Shown: positions 33,690-41,927, numbered from the stretch's first letter. The stretch is DNA of 64,000 nt from Bacteroidia bacterium (GCA_030427925.1 JAUICJ010000006.1:55863-119862); one strand, 5' to 3'. Made by a program: numbers and translations. The notes: generated by a model not told the origin, from the letters alone.

Positions 33690-34547
33690 ATGGTGAAACG
33701 ACGCCCCTCTCGCTACGCTTCCCTTGTTCCCGAGCGCGACCGGTTGTTCTATGCGTTTTGGGCTACCGGGGTGTTTTTGGTGGCCATTTGGAGTGTGTAC
33801 GGATTGAACGAGCTGATGGATTTGGGCTGGCGTCAATTCGGAGTCCATCCTGGGGATCCGACCCACTGGACGGGCATTTTGACCTACCCCTTCCTTCATG
33901 GAGACTTGGAGCACCTGTGGAACAACACCGCCACCTTCTTCACGCTCAATACGTTGCTCTTCTATTTCTACCGAAGCATCGCCTTGCGCATTTGGCTCTT
34001 GCTGTACGTTGTGAGCGGAGTCGGCTTGTTCTACCTCGGCGAAGGCGGCAACCACATCGGCGCCAGTGGCATCATCTACGGGCTCGCTGCCTTCCTGTTC
34101 TTGAGCGGCTTGATCCGGCATGCTGAAAACCTCATGCGGGTGTCGCTGTTGGTCGCTTTCCTCTACGGCGGAATGGTCTGGTGGATGTTGCCCATTGAAG
34201 AGGGCATCAGCTGGGAAGGGCACTTGTCAGGCGCGGTGACGGGGGCCTTGTTGGCGCTCGCTTACCGGAGCCGGGGGCCGGTGGATGATGAGGAGTTCTT
34301 TCCTGAAGACCAAACCGCTCCCCTCCCCCGCTGGTGGGCCGTCCACCACCCCGATGACCCCGAGGTCATCGCCCAGTTCGGGCCACATGCGTTCGACGCG
34401 CCCGAGGAGCACTCCTCCTCCGCACACGATGCCCCCACCCGCGTGCGGTACACCCTCGTGCCTCCGAAAAACAACGAAGCGAAGCTTCGGTCAGGTCCCG
34501 ATGCTCCGCTTCGTGGCAGTTCCCGGTCCTCCGGAAACCCGTCGTAA
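33690..34547 (+). CDS. Rhomboid-family intramembrane serine protease
   Basis: The 285-residue protein has about six membrane helices. The catalytic Ser126 lies in GASG (124-127) and the catalytic His178 in GHLSGAVTG. The oxyanion-hole region HLWNN (75-79) is present. The C-terminal 90 residues are a polar cytoplasmic tail with many Pro and acidic residues, absent from minimal rhomboids. Substrates are unknown. The stop codon is immediately next to the convergent dnaN stop, with no bases between. Confidence 0.93.
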   Translation: MVKRRPSRYASLVPERDRLFYAFWATGVFLVAIWSVYGLNELMDLGWRQFGVHPGDPTHWTGILTYPFLHGDLEHLWNNTATFFTLNTLLFYFYRSIALRIWLLLYVVSGVGLFYLGEGGNHIGASGIIYGLAAFLFLSGLIRHAENLMRVSLLVAFLYGGMVWWMLPIEEGISWEGHLSGAVTGALLALAYRSRGPVDDEEFFPEDQTAPLPRWWAVHHPDDPEVIAQFGPHAFDAPEEHSSSAHDAPTRVRYTLVPPKNNEAKLRSGPDAPLRGSSRSSGNPS

Positions 34548-35666
34548 TCAAGAATTCAACATCACCGGCATCACCAGCATCAGCAAGTCCTCGCCTTCGT
34601 CGCTACCGTCAACCGGCCGGATGATGCCCGCGCGGTTGGGAGCGGACATCTCAAGGGAAACCTCCGTTGAATTCAAGTTGTTCAACATGTCGATGATGAA
34701 GCGGCTGTTGAACCCAATTTCCATGTCCTCTCCCGTGTAAGAGCAGTTCAACCGTTCGCTGGCTTCGTTCGCGAAGTCCAAATCCTCCGCGTTCACCGTC
34801 AATTCACTGCCCGCAATCCGCAAGCGCACTTGGTGGGTGGTTTTGTTCGCGAAAATCGAAACCCGCCGGATGGCTTGCAAAAAGCTCACGCGGTTGATGA
34901 CCATTCGGTTCGGATTCTCCTTCGGAATGACGGCATCGTAGTTCGGGTACTTGCCCTCGATCAAGCGGCAAACCAATTTCACGTCATCCACTTCAAACGA
35001 AGCGTTGCTGTCGTTGTAGCTCAGGGCAACCGACTCGGCATGCGATGCCGCGTTCTTCAGCAGGTTCAGGGGCTTCTTCGGCACGATGAACTGGGCCGAT
35101 TCAGAAGCCGAAATGTCCGTGCGAGCGTACCGCACCAGACGGTGCGCATCCGTAGCCACGAACCGCACGCTGTCGGGGTAGAACTCAAAGAAAATCCCGC
35201 TCATCACCGGGCGCAGGTCGTCGTTGCCCGTGGCGAACAAGGTGCGGTTGATGGCCATGAGCAAGGCATCGGCCGACATGTTGATGGCCGTGGCGTCCTC
35301 CAACTCCGGGAGCTGTGGGAACTCATCGCCGTTCGCCCCCGTCAACTTGTACTTGCCCGCATCGCTGATCAATTCAATGCCATAGGTTTCCGCGTCCACT
35401 TTGAACGTCAACGGGATGTCCGGGAAGGCCTTCAAAATGTCCAGCAACATCTTCGCTGGAATCGCAATCGAACCCGTGTCCTCGGATTTCACCTCCACCT
35501 TGACCGTCATGGTCGTTTCCAAATCACTGGCCGAAATCACCGCCTCACCGGGTGCCACTTCGAACAAGAAGTTGTCCAAGATGGGGAGGGTGTTGTTGCT
35601 GCTCAACACACCGCTCAAGACCGACAATTGACGCAGCAAGTGACTGCTCGATACGATAAAATGCAT
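34548..35666 (-). CDS. dnaN: DNA polymerase III beta subunit (sliding clamp)
   Basis: DnaN forms the ring that tethers DNA polymerase to DNA. The 372-residue length is normal, and all three clamp domains are recognisable: MHFIVSSSHLLRQLSVLSGVL and NTLPILDNFLFEV at the start, FVATDAHRLVRYAR in the middle, and NRMVINRVSFLQAIRRVSIFA (in part) and LVMPVMLNS at the end. The ATG at 35666 (MHFIVSS) is preferred over the frame start at 35675. dnaA and recF are not adjacent, which is usual in Bacteroidota. Confidence 0.97.
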   Translation of the reverse strand: MHFIVSSSHLLRQLSVLSGVLSSNNTLPILDNFLFEVAPGEAVISASDLETTMTVKVEVKSEDTGSIAIPAKMLLDILKAFPDIPLTFKVDAETYGIELISDAGKYKLTGANGDEFPQLPELEDATAINMSADALLMAINRTLFATGNDDLRPVMSGIFFEFYPDSVRFVATDAHRLVRYARTDISASESAQFIVPKKPLNLLKNAASHAESVALSYNDSNASFEVDDVKLVCRLIEGKYPNYDAVIPKENPNRMVINRVSFLQAIRRVSIFANKTTHQVRLRIAGSELTVNAEDLDFANEASERLNCSYTGEDMEIGFNSRFIIDMLNNLNSTEVSLEMSAPNRAGIIRPVDGSDEGEDLLMLVMPVMLNS

Positions 35667-35869
35667 GGTTCTCAAATGAATTCCAAAGATGCTTCAACTT
35701 TGGCAAAGGCAAGCCAAAACCCCGCAGCGAATGCCCTGTTTTTTTCCACATGCAACGCATTGCCCCTGCCCAGCGTCTAAGATGGGATTGAACTTCGGAG
35801 GAAATGGCGGATATTCGTCGAAAATTGCCGAGGTTTGACCTGGTTAACTTGAACGAAATCCGATCTACG
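35667..35869. other. Gap between dnaN and the small secreted gene
   Basis: About 200 bases upstream of both divergent genes. Close to dnaN it holds CATCTTTG on the minus strand (35685-35692), a one-mismatch -7 box 18 bases from the ATG, inside the palindrome-like CCAAAG...CTTTGG. I see no RNA gene in it. Confidence 0.4.
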
Positions 35870-36250
35870 ATGAAAGCACGCACTTTTTTGATGGCCTTTG
35901 GTTTGGCCTGTTCCTCCTTCGTCTTTGCCCAGTCTGACGTCTACGTTGGCACGGTCACCGAGGAGTTGGTTGACATCACCATCACGCCGAACACTTCGCG
36001 CGATCAATTGGCTCGCATGCAGCGCGATTTGTACGAACAGGGCATCACCTTCCGCTACGACAACATCAGCTGGATTGAAGGCGAACTGGTTTCCATCACC
36101 CTCGGCCTGAAGGACGCAGAAGCGGGCATCTCGGAGGTGTTCAGCACGGAAGACCTGGGAGGCAGCACGACCGCCATTCGCGTTTTCATGGACCGCTCGG
36201 AAAATGCCCCCACCCCGATTTACGTGGGCGAGGCGAACGCAAAGCAGTGA
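35870..36250 (+). CDS. Small secreted protein of unknown function
   Basis: The 126-residue product has a clear signal peptide (MKARTFLMAFGLACSSFVFA, cleavage before QSD). The mature domain of about 105 residues contains ITPNTSRDQLARMQRDLYEQ, then GITFRYDNISWIEGELVSITL. This resembles a small domain often fused to the C-terminus of M56/BlaR-type peptidases in Bacteroidota (inference from memory of that pattern). The frame extends upstream to 35804, but that would bury the signal peptide. A perfect hairpin lies 60 bases after the stop, inside the convergent gene. Confidence 0.75.
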   Translation: MKARTFLMAFGLACSSFVFAQSDVYVGTVTEELVDITITPNTSRDQLARMQRDLYEQGITFRYDNISWIEGELVSITLGLKDAEAGISEVFSTEDLGGSTTAIRVFMDRSENAPTPIYVGEANAKQ

Positions 36251-36251
36251 T

Positions 36252-37289
36252 TCACCGCAACTGAGCCAACACGGCGTCCCGGACGCGGTCCACGTCAATG
36301 GATCGTCCGCACAAAAAATGCCCTTCGGGGCATTTTTTGTGCCCGTGAGCGCCACAAGGTCGGCACGCCAAGGCCTCTTCGGTTTCGATGACCACGCTGC
36401 GATCGCTCAATGGGCCGAAACCGAACGCCGGCACCGTCGAGCAAAACAGCGCAACAGCGGGGCGGTTGCAGGCGCTGGCCAAATGCAAAGGCGCGCTGTC
36501 ATTCGACACCACACTGCCCGCTTGCGCCACGATTGCGATGGCTTCCGCGAGGGATGAACGGCTGGAAGTGCGGTGCAACCGCGGGTGCACGGCAGCCCGT
36601 TGCCTGATGCTGTGCAGGAGGGCGTCATCGGTCGGGCCGCCCATGAGGACCACGGGGACGTCGGGGCGGCTGCGGGCCAAGGAAGCAATGAGCGCCACCC
36701 ACTTCTCGGCGGGCCATTGTTTCGTAAACCATTGGCTCGCTGGGGCCAGCACGATGGCTCCGGCCCATTCTGTCGGTGCTTCGGCTTCGGGATGGAGTCG
36801 CGGGGCGACGCGCTTCGGGCACCACGGTGCGATGAGCTCGTGGTTGCGCTCGACTTCGTGCCGGCCGCCTTCGAGCTCGTGCCGCAGGCGGCGGGTGAAG
36901 GCGAAGGACCAGGGGTTGCTCTTGAAGCCGACGCGGATGGCCGCTCCCGAGCAGGCGGTCAGGAGACCGGATGAAGCGTGGCGGTGCGGGTTGATGACCG
37001 CATCGTAGCGAGCGGCGCGGACGGCCTTGACTTCGCGGAGGAGGTGGGCGTAGCGGGAGGTGGATTTGTCCCAAACCCGGACTTCCCGCACAAACGGATG
37101 GCCGTCGAACAACCGCTCGTTCCCTTTGCGCACCCAAACGTCGATGGCGGCATGAGGCCACGCGTGGTGCCAGGTTTCGAGGAGGCCCGTGAACAGGATG
37201 ACGTCGCCGATGAACGCGGGCTGCACGAACAGCACCGAATGAACCATCGGCAAATCTGCGGCGGATTGGGTGGGTTCGACCTCGGCCAT
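36252..37289 (-). CDS. Glycosyltransferase family 9 (heptosyltransferase-like)
   Basis: The 345-residue GT-B protein matches ADP-heptose:LPS heptosyltransferases: LFVQPAFIGDVILFTGLLETW at the N-terminus (given in part), KSNPWSFAFTRR, IVLAPASQWFTKQWPAEKW and NDSAPLHLASA before the C-terminus. It adds heptose or a related sugar to LPS core in the cytoplasm; the acceptor is unknown. The C-terminus carries CRPCGAHGHKKCPEGHFLC, a Cys/His cluster that I recall from other Bacteroidota GT9 proteins. The DNA for HKKCPEGHFLC forms a perfect hairpin. Start is the ATG at 37289. ruvX diverges 29 bases away. Confidence 0.9.
   Translation of the reverse strand: MAEVEPTQSAADLPMVHSVLFVQPAFIGDVILFTGLLETWHHAWPHAAIDVWVRKGNERLFDGHPFVREVRVWDKSTSRYAHLLREVKAVRAARYDAVINPHRHASSGLLTACSGAAIRVGFKSNPWSFAFTRRLRHELEGGRHEVERNHELIAPWCPKRVAPRLHPEAEAPTEWAGAIVLAPASQWFTKQWPAEKWVALIASLARSRPDVPVVLMGGPTDDALLHSIRQRAAVHPRLHRTSSRSSLAEAIAIVAQAGSVVSNDSAPLHLASACNRPAVALFCSTVPAFGFGPLSDRSVVIETEEALACRPCGAHGHKKCPEGHFLCGRSIDVDRVRDAVLAQLR
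36310..36341. terminator. Perfect hairpin inside the GT9 coding sequence
   Basis: Arms CACAAAAAATGCCC (36310-36323) and GGGCATTTTTTGTG (36328-36341) pair perfectly over 14 bp around the tetraloop TTCG. The A6/T6 tracts make it look like an intrinsic terminator in both directions. On the plus strand it lies 60 bases after the small secreted gene and can end that transcript. On the minus strand it lies 57 bases inside the GT9 gene, near its stop. Confidence 0.75.
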
Positions 37290-37305
37290 GTCGCGAAGAT
37301 AGCCC

Positions 37306-37313
37306 TACCTTTC
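37306..37313 (+). promoter_or_regulatory. -7 box of ruvX, 5 bases before ATG
   Basis: Reads TACCTTTC (one mismatch to TAnnTTTG), then GGGCC, then the ATG at 37319. Confidence 0.55.
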
Positions 37314-37318
37314 GGGCC

Positions 37319-37762
37319 ATGGCACGGTGGATTGCATTGGACTTCGGCAAGGCCCGAACGGGGATTGCGGTGACGGACGATCACGCCATGATTGCCAGCC
37401 CGTTGGAAACGGTTGCATCGCGCGCGATTTGGGATCGGTTGCCCGCGCTGGTGGAGGAACGGCCGTGTGCGGGATTTGTCCTGGGGGATCCCGGACAACT
37501 CACGGACAGCTCAGCGGGCATCGATGACCTGGAGCAGCGCCTGCGCAAAAAGTGGCCCCACCTGCCCGTTCATCGGGTCGACGAATCCTTCACTTCGCGC
37601 GAAGCCCAAGCCTCCCTCATTGAAGGCGGGATGCGGAAATCGAAGCGCCGAGAGAAGGGGGCGTTGGACAAGGTGGCCGCGGCCCTGATCCTTCAGCGCT
37701 TCCTCGACGGCCACGACGCGCTGGACTTCAGCGCCCTCAACCGCCCACGACCCAAACGCTGA
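37319..37762 (+). CDS. ruvX: RuvX/YqgF pre-16S rRNA nuclease
   Basis: This RNase-H-fold nuclease family is thought to process the 5' end of 16S rRNA and was earlier called a Holliday-junction resolvase. The 147-residue protein shows the first catalytic Asp (Asp8 in ALDFGKARTGIA), the VLGDPGQLTDSS segment and VDESFTSREAQASL, followed by GALDKVAAALILQRFL with the last Asp. The last 26 bases overlap the convergent bshC gene. Confidence 0.95.
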   Translation: MARWIALDFGKARTGIAVTDDHAMIASPLETVASRAIWDRLPALVEERPCAGFVLGDPGQLTDSSAGIDDLEQRLRKKWPHLPVHRVDESFTSREAQASLIEGGMRKSKRREKGALDKVAAALILQRFLDGHDALDFSALNRPRPKR

Positions 37763-39245
37763 AAACGGGAGCGTCCTCCGCTTGAGCGCACCACCCGTCC
37801 CGGATCGCTCGCCACTCACCCCACGCCGCGATGTGTTCCACGCGTTCCTGCGGCGTGGCGTCCGGAGCGATGCGCTCGACCAACGCATGAACGAACGTTT
37901 CCTCTTCGCTGTGCTGGGCGCGCCAAGCCCGGCGCACCTTGCCTGCAGCCCCCTCAAACGCCTTTTCCATTTTCTTGACTGCCGCACGCGCTGCGCCTTC
38001 CAAGGTGGGATCGAGCGGCTTCACATGGGCGACGAATTCTTCTGCCCAGGACGCGAAGTCCCACGCGGGCAAGGCGGATTGTGCGCCCTGGATGCAGGCC
38101 GTTCGCCAGCGTTCTTCGACGCCCTCGGAGCCTTCTTTCGGATGCCAGTTTTGGGCTTGAAGCCAACCCCATTGCTCGGCGGACACGGCCACTCCCCCAT
38201 CGCGCAATTCCAACCGCGGGAAAGCCAACCCGTGGTGCGCAAACGCCTCGGTCAACTGCAGCCAATAGGCCAACTCGCTCGGCCCCAGGAACACCGCCTC
38301 GCTGCCCAACAGCCATTCCTGATAGAGCGGCCGCAACGCCGCATTGGGGCTCCAGCGCGGCTCACTCGCCACCTGCCCCGCCTCCTCGAAAGGCATCGAC
38401 CACTGACCGTCGACCGGGGCGATGCCCTCCTCCGTTCTTTCAAGTCGGACGCGCTCACCAGCACGCAATTCGAAAAGCGCCACCTCGCGGGGAAACAGGG
38501 CTGGCTTCCAGCCGGCTTGCTCCAGGTGGGCGGTTTGGTGCGCGAGCGGTTTCCCGATTCCAGTGCCGTTCAGCTCGGCCTCCCAAAGCGGCGATGCGCA
38601 CGCCTTGAGGGCCGGATCATCGGCGTCCAACACGAGGACGCCATCCTCTCCAAACCAGTGATGAACCCAGCGAAACATGGCCTCACTCAGGGTTTTGGCG
38701 GTTTCCATCCCGGCGATCACGGAATGCCTCCAATCCTCCGAAACCGCCGAAACATTCGCCCATTCTTTGACCACCTCCCGGTCGCGAGCCCCCAATTCCC
38801 AGCGCCCCACCGCGCCGGTGCACGCCGACTCCGACCATGCCAGCCCTTCCCCCTTGCCCCGCACCCGCGGAAAATGCCGCACTTCGTCCCAATCGTGGTC
38901 CTCCGACGCGAGCCAAAACACCACCACCGGCCTTTCTGGCTGCAAGCCTGCGCGGCGCACCATGCTCAAGATTTTTAAGTGGAAAAACGCGGGGCCTCCT
39001 GCGGCCACCAACTGATGACCTGCCGTCCAAACGGGCGCTCCGTTGGCCAAGCGATTCAACGCATCAGGGGGAGTCAAGCCACATTGGGCGTAGCGCAATC
39101 GCATGGCCTCGGCGACCTGTTCCCGCGGCGCGCGTCGGGTGGAAACCGCCGGGGTCACGAACAGGTCCGGGTTGCGCAAATAAGCGCCCGCCAAAGTGCC
39201 CGCTGAGGCTCCGCAATCGCGCTGGAAATAGGTGTGGCCAATCAT
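37737..39245 (-). CDS. bshC: Bacillithiol synthase (cysteine-adding) BshC
   Basis: BshC is proposed to join Cys to glucosaminyl-malate in the last step of bacillithiol synthesis. The 502-residue protein has the family layout. The core GHQLVAAGGPAFFHLKIL is followed by FWLASEDHDWDEVRHF, and ETAKTLSEAMFRWVHHWFG comes in mid-protein. A C-terminal coiled-coil-rich region (about 370-480) is present. bshA and bshB are not in this window. A TACCTTTG box ends four bases before the ATG. Its 3' end overlaps ruvX. Confidence 0.93.
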   Translation of the reverse strand: MIGHTYFQRDCGASAGTLAGAYLRNPDLFVTPAVSTRRAPREQVAEAMRLRYAQCGLTPPDALNRLANGAPVWTAGHQLVAAGGPAFFHLKILSMVRRAGLQPERPVVVFWLASEDHDWDEVRHFPRVRGKGEGLAWSESACTGAVGRWELGARDREVVKEWANVSAVSEDWRHSVIAGMETAKTLSEAMFRWVHHWFGEDGVLVLDADDPALKACASPLWEAELNGTGIGKPLAHQTAHLEQAGWKPALFPREVALFELRAGERVRLERTEEGIAPVDGQWSMPFEEAGQVASEPRWSPNAALRPLYQEWLLGSEAVFLGPSELAYWLQLTEAFAHHGLAFPRLELRDGGVAVSAEQWGWLQAQNWHPKEGSEGVEERWRTACIQGAQSALPAWDFASWAEEFVAHVKPLDPTLEGAARAAVKKMEKAFEGAAGKVRRAWRAQHSEEETFVHALVERIAPDATPQERVEHIAAWGEWRAIRDGWCAQAEDAPVFSVWVVGG

Positions 39246-39249
39246 GCCA

Positions 39250-39257
39250 CAAAGGTA
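39250..39257 (-). promoter_or_regulatory. -7 box of bshC, 4 bases before ATG
   Basis: Reads TACCTTTG on the minus strand, an exact TAnnTTTG match, then TGGC, then the ATG at 39245. Confidence 0.7.
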
Positions 39258-39270
39258 GCCGTGCAGGACT

Positions 39271-40323
39271 TCAACGAATCAACGTCAGCATGCCGGATTC
39301 TTCGGTGCGCTTGGCCCCTTCCACGTTCATTCTGAGCTTCCATACGTACATGCCGACCGGCACGGGTTTGCCCTTAGAATCCGTTCCATCCCAGGCCAAA
39401 TCATCGGCCTTTCGCGACTCGTAAAGCAACTCACCCCATCGGCTGTACACCTCAAACCCAATCAATTCCCCTCGGTTGATGACCGGCATGAACCGATCGT
39501 TCTCCCCGTCACCATTGGGAGAAAACGCATTGGGAACAAACCACGGAACATCCGCCACTTCAGCCTCCGGGCTCACGGCCTCGACGTCCACAGGCCCCTT
39601 CACTTCGCTCACTTCCTCAGGTTCCTGCGATGCCAACTCCAGTTCAAACGCATCAACGAAGTAGTACGCCATTTGGGGATTCGCGCCTTCCACCACTTCG
39701 AAATCCACCGCTTCATCGGGTGCGAACACCCCGACCGTGAAGTGATTCCAGGCCCCGCCCGCGGTGAACGTGAAGGCGACTTCCTGCCATTCCCGGTTGT
39801 AAAAAGGCGTGTTGAACTGAAACTGAGGTTGCAAATTCAAGGGAGCCAAACCGGATTGCACCGGAGCCGACTCCGAACAGGCCAAAGCCAACCCGCTCAC
39901 CGCCACGCCAGCGGGAGAAAATGCCGTCACCTCTCCGTTCGTGATGGCAAAGCGCAAGCGGTAGTGCTGCCCCGGTTCCAGCGGCTCGCTGAATCGCCCG
40001 ACCACGTATTCCCTGCGGCTGGACCCATCCGTGGTGGCCGCGGTGAATCCCATCACGCCTTTTCCTGCAAATGCGTCCAACATCGCCAAGGGCGTTTCCG
40101 GTAAATCGCCGCCTCCGGAGCCGTCCTCGTGAAAGAAATCGGGACTGGCTTCCGCACTGCCCGCATTGCCCCATTGGGGCACATGAAACCACTGCCCGGG
40201 AGCCGATGGGGCGGTCGAGTAGTTTTCGAAGCTGCCGTTCAGGACGGTCGGGGTTTGGGCTGCCAAGGAAGCCGGGACGCACCCGATCACCCCAACCCAC
40301 GCGATGCGACTGAAGATGTTCAT
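39271..40323 (-). CDS. T9SS type-B (gliding-type C-terminal domain) secreted protein
   Basis: The 350-residue protein has a signal peptide (MNIFSRIAWVGVIGCVPASLAAQ, cleavage after LAAQ). A domain of about 200 residues follows with a jelly-roll-like look (GSFENYS, HYRLRF, WQEVAFTFTAGGAWNHF, DAFELELA). A short acidic linker leads to a C-terminal sorting domain of the gliding-motility type: VPNAFSPNGDGENDRF, FEVYSRWGELLYES, WDGTDSKGKPVPVGMYVWKL. It is a surface-exported cargo with unknown ligand; the N-terminal domain resembles carbohydrate-binding folds. The ATG at 40323 has a TACCTTAC box five bases upstream. Confidence 0.9.
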   Translation of the reverse strand: MNIFSRIAWVGVIGCVPASLAAQTPTVLNGSFENYSTAPSAPGQWFHVPQWGNAGSAEASPDFFHEDGSGGGDLPETPLAMLDAFAGKGVMGFTAATTDGSSRREYVVGRFSEPLEPGQHYRLRFAITNGEVTAFSPAGVAVSGLALACSESAPVQSGLAPLNLQPQFQFNTPFYNREWQEVAFTFTAGGAWNHFTVGVFAPDEAVDFEVVEGANPQMAYYFVDAFELELASQEPEEVSEVKGPVDVEAVSPEAEVADVPWFVPNAFSPNGDGENDRFMPVINRGELIGFEVYSRWGELLYESRKADDLAWDGTDSKGKPVPVGMYVWKLRMNVEGAKRTEESGMLTLIR

Positions 40324-40328
40324 CCCGC

Positions 40329-40336
40329 GTAAGGTA
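40329..40336 (-). promoter_or_regulatory. -7 box of the type-B cargo gene, 5 bases before ATG
   Basis: Reads TACCTTAC on the minus strand (two mismatches to TAnnTTTG), then GCGGG, then the ATG at 40323. Confidence 0.45.
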
Positions 40337-40357
40337 CGCAAATCTGCAAAAAAGAAT

Positions 40358-40385
40358 GCGGGGAGTCCGCGTTCGGACTCCCCGC
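40358..40385 (-). terminator. Intrinsic terminator for the gene at 40512-41411
   Basis: Arms GCGGGGAGTCCG (40358-40369) and CGGACTCCCCGC (40374-40385) pair perfectly over 12 bp around a CGTT loop. On the minus strand the hairpin is followed by ATTCTTTTTT, a proper T-tract. It stands 127 bases after the stop of the minus-strand gene at 40512, and just before the next promoter. Confidence 0.8.
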
Positions 40386-40511
40386 ACCTTAACCAAAACA
40401 ACTTGAACCAAATCATCTTCGTGCAACCGGTGAACCGCCGGTGTTGCTTGCACTACGGAAATAACACGCACGAAGACGAAATTTGTTGCACGAAGACCGT
40501 GCCAAAATCTG
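40386..40511. other. Non-coding 3' region with inverted repeats
   Basis: This 126-base stretch between a stop codon and its terminator carries no gene. It contains CTTCGTGCAA near 40416 and TTGCACGAAG near 40488 as inverted copies, plus GTGCAA/TTGCAC pairs and ACCGG/CCGGT. An elongated RNA structure or a small RNA from the 3' UTR is possible. Confidence 0.4.
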
Positions 40512-41411
40512 CTAACGACGTCCACCGAAACTCCGAGTCACCTGCAATCGCAGTGAAATCGGATGCACTTCAGCCGGCCGCCAAGTCAGGCCTGTTTCTG
40601 CCGCCCAGCGACCAGCGAATCCCGGAACCCCGCGTCGTCGGGTGCCTCCCCAAGCTCCCCCAATCCCCACTCGCATCACCGGTTGCCAAGCCCCACCGGG
40701 CTGGACTTGCGTAACAACTGGAGGCTCCAAGCTTTCCGGTCGAACAATCCGATGGTGGAACCGATCGGCATTCCAACGCTCCATACCAAACGACAGCGTA
40801 ACCGGGGTGCCGCGGAACCATTCCGCCCGCAACAACGCATGCGCTCCCCACCCGAAGCTGTTCGAACGCACCAAGCCGACCGCAACCGTGTCCGTTTCCA
40901 CACCGATGTCGAAGCGCTGACGGGTCACCGCCCACACCGACTCGGCGTCGTTGGGTAAAAACCCGATCAACGAGTCAGGCAACGCTTCTACCCAATCGCT
41001 CAGTGCCATCCCTTGAAATTCGACCGCCCAACCGAAGCCCCAGGGACGCCGACCAGGTCGTGGCATCACCTGTGCCCATCCCAACCCACCCGCAACTGGA
41101 GGCCAGCCCCGTGCAAAACCATCCAATCCCTCCGAAAAACCGCCCAATGGCATGCGGCCCATTCCGTACACCGCGTTCCAATTCGGCGCCTTCTGCTTGA
41201 TGGGACGCCGCTCATCGGGCCCGGGCAAGTTCCAGCCGAACTGCCACCTCCGCGGTCGCGAGACGGTATCGATTTCGACGGATGCTTGGACGCGGATGGT
41301 TTGGCCATCCACAAAAATGGAATCTGCAGAAGGCACGGCAGCCGCAATGGAAGGCGCCGCAGAGCACAGCGCAATCAGCCAACACCACGACTTGAACATC
41401 GGCGATCCCAT
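40512..41411 (-). CDS. Secreted beta-rich protein of unknown function
   Basis: The 299-residue product has a signal peptide (MFKSWCWLIALCSAAPSIAAA within the first 26 residues). The remainder alternates aromatic and small residues in short strands (RRWQFGWNLPG, PWGFGWAVEFQGM, SFGWGAHALLRAEWF) and ends RLQVTRSFGGRR. This pattern suggests an outer-membrane beta-barrel, but I recognise no family. It follows the sigma/anti-sigma pair by 24 bases, and a TAAGTTGG box lies five bases before its ATG, so it could be co-transcribed or separately expressed. The frame opens earlier at a TTG at 41420. Confidence 0.7.
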   Translation of the reverse strand: MGSPMFKSWCWLIALCSAAPSIAAAVPSADSIFVDGQTIRVQASVEIDTVSRPRRWQFGWNLPGPDERRPIKQKAPNWNAVYGMGRMPLGGFSEGLDGFARGWPPVAGGLGWAQVMPRPGRRPWGFGWAVEFQGMALSDWVEALPDSLIGFLPNDAESVWAVTRQRFDIGVETDTVAVGLVRSNSFGWGAHALLRAEWFRGTPVTLSFGMERWNADRFHHRIVRPESLEPPVVTQVQPGGAWQPVMRVGIGGAWGGTRRRGVPGFAGRWAAETGLTWRPAEVHPISLRLQVTRSFGGRR

Positions 41412-41416
41412 CGTCG

Positions 41417-41424
41417 CCAACTTA
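41417..41424 (-). promoter_or_regulatory. Possible -7 box, 5 bases before ATG of 40512-41411
   Basis: Reads TAAGTTGG on the minus strand (one mismatch to TAnnTTTG), then CGACG, then the ATG at 41411. Confidence 0.45.
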
Positions 41425-41435
41425 TCGAATCTCCA

Positions 41436-41927
41436 TCAATGTTCCACCTCGACTTCAGCGGAAATGACCCACAATTGGTCTGTGCTCTCGGTGGATTGGA
41501 GGGTGTGCCCCTCAGGCCAAGCCGACTCCACCGGCAACAAGGCCGTCAAGTGCGGCAATGGATCAACCCGATCGGGCCGCGGCCAAACTCGGGATTCCTC
41601 ATCCGGGACATTCAACGGCGCCGGCACCTCAACGGGCGCATCAGCGAATGCCGTCACCACCTCCTCCTCCATGGCCTCCGCGACCTCAATGGCCGGCAGC
41701 TCCTGAACCCCTGCGCTGGGCGCGTACTCGGACGGCACCGAACGCTCCGACCACCCCCAAATCGCCCCCGCCCCAATGGCCAATGTCAAGACCGCCCCGC
41801 TCACGCGTCGGGTCCATTTCATGCGCCACAACCGCCCCATTACGGCCGCCTCCATTGCAGGCGGAGCGGCGACTTCGTAGCCTTGGTACTGATCGTGGAT
41901 GTATTGTTCGAACGCGTCAAATTTCAT
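41436..41927 (-). CDS. Putative anti-sigma factor, single-pass membrane protein
   Basis: The 163-residue protein has a short cytoplasmic N-terminal part (MKFDAFEQYIHDQYQGYEV), a single membrane helix at about 43-60 (VSGAVLTLAIGAGAIWGW), and an acidic, Pro-rich outer part. Its start overlaps the sigma-factor stop by four bases (ATGA). The layout and linkage match Bacteroidota anti-sigma proteins, although no zinc-binding HxxxCxxC motif is seen, so the call is by context. Confidence 0.65.
   Translation of the reverse strand: MKFDAFEQYIHDQYQGYEVAAPPAMEAAVMGRLWRMKWTRRVSGAVLTLAIGAGAIWGWSERSVPSEYAPSAGVQELPAIEVAEAMEEEVVTAFADAPVEVPAPLNVPDEESRVWPRPDRVDPLPHLTALLPVESAWPEGHTLQSTESTDQLWVISAEVEVEH

Noticed and set aside
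35795..35804. GGAGGA before an ATG at 35804 as a Shine-Dalgarno signal
   Set aside because: It is too close to the ATG, Bacteroidota make little use of such sites, and that start would put 22 residues ahead of a good signal peptide.
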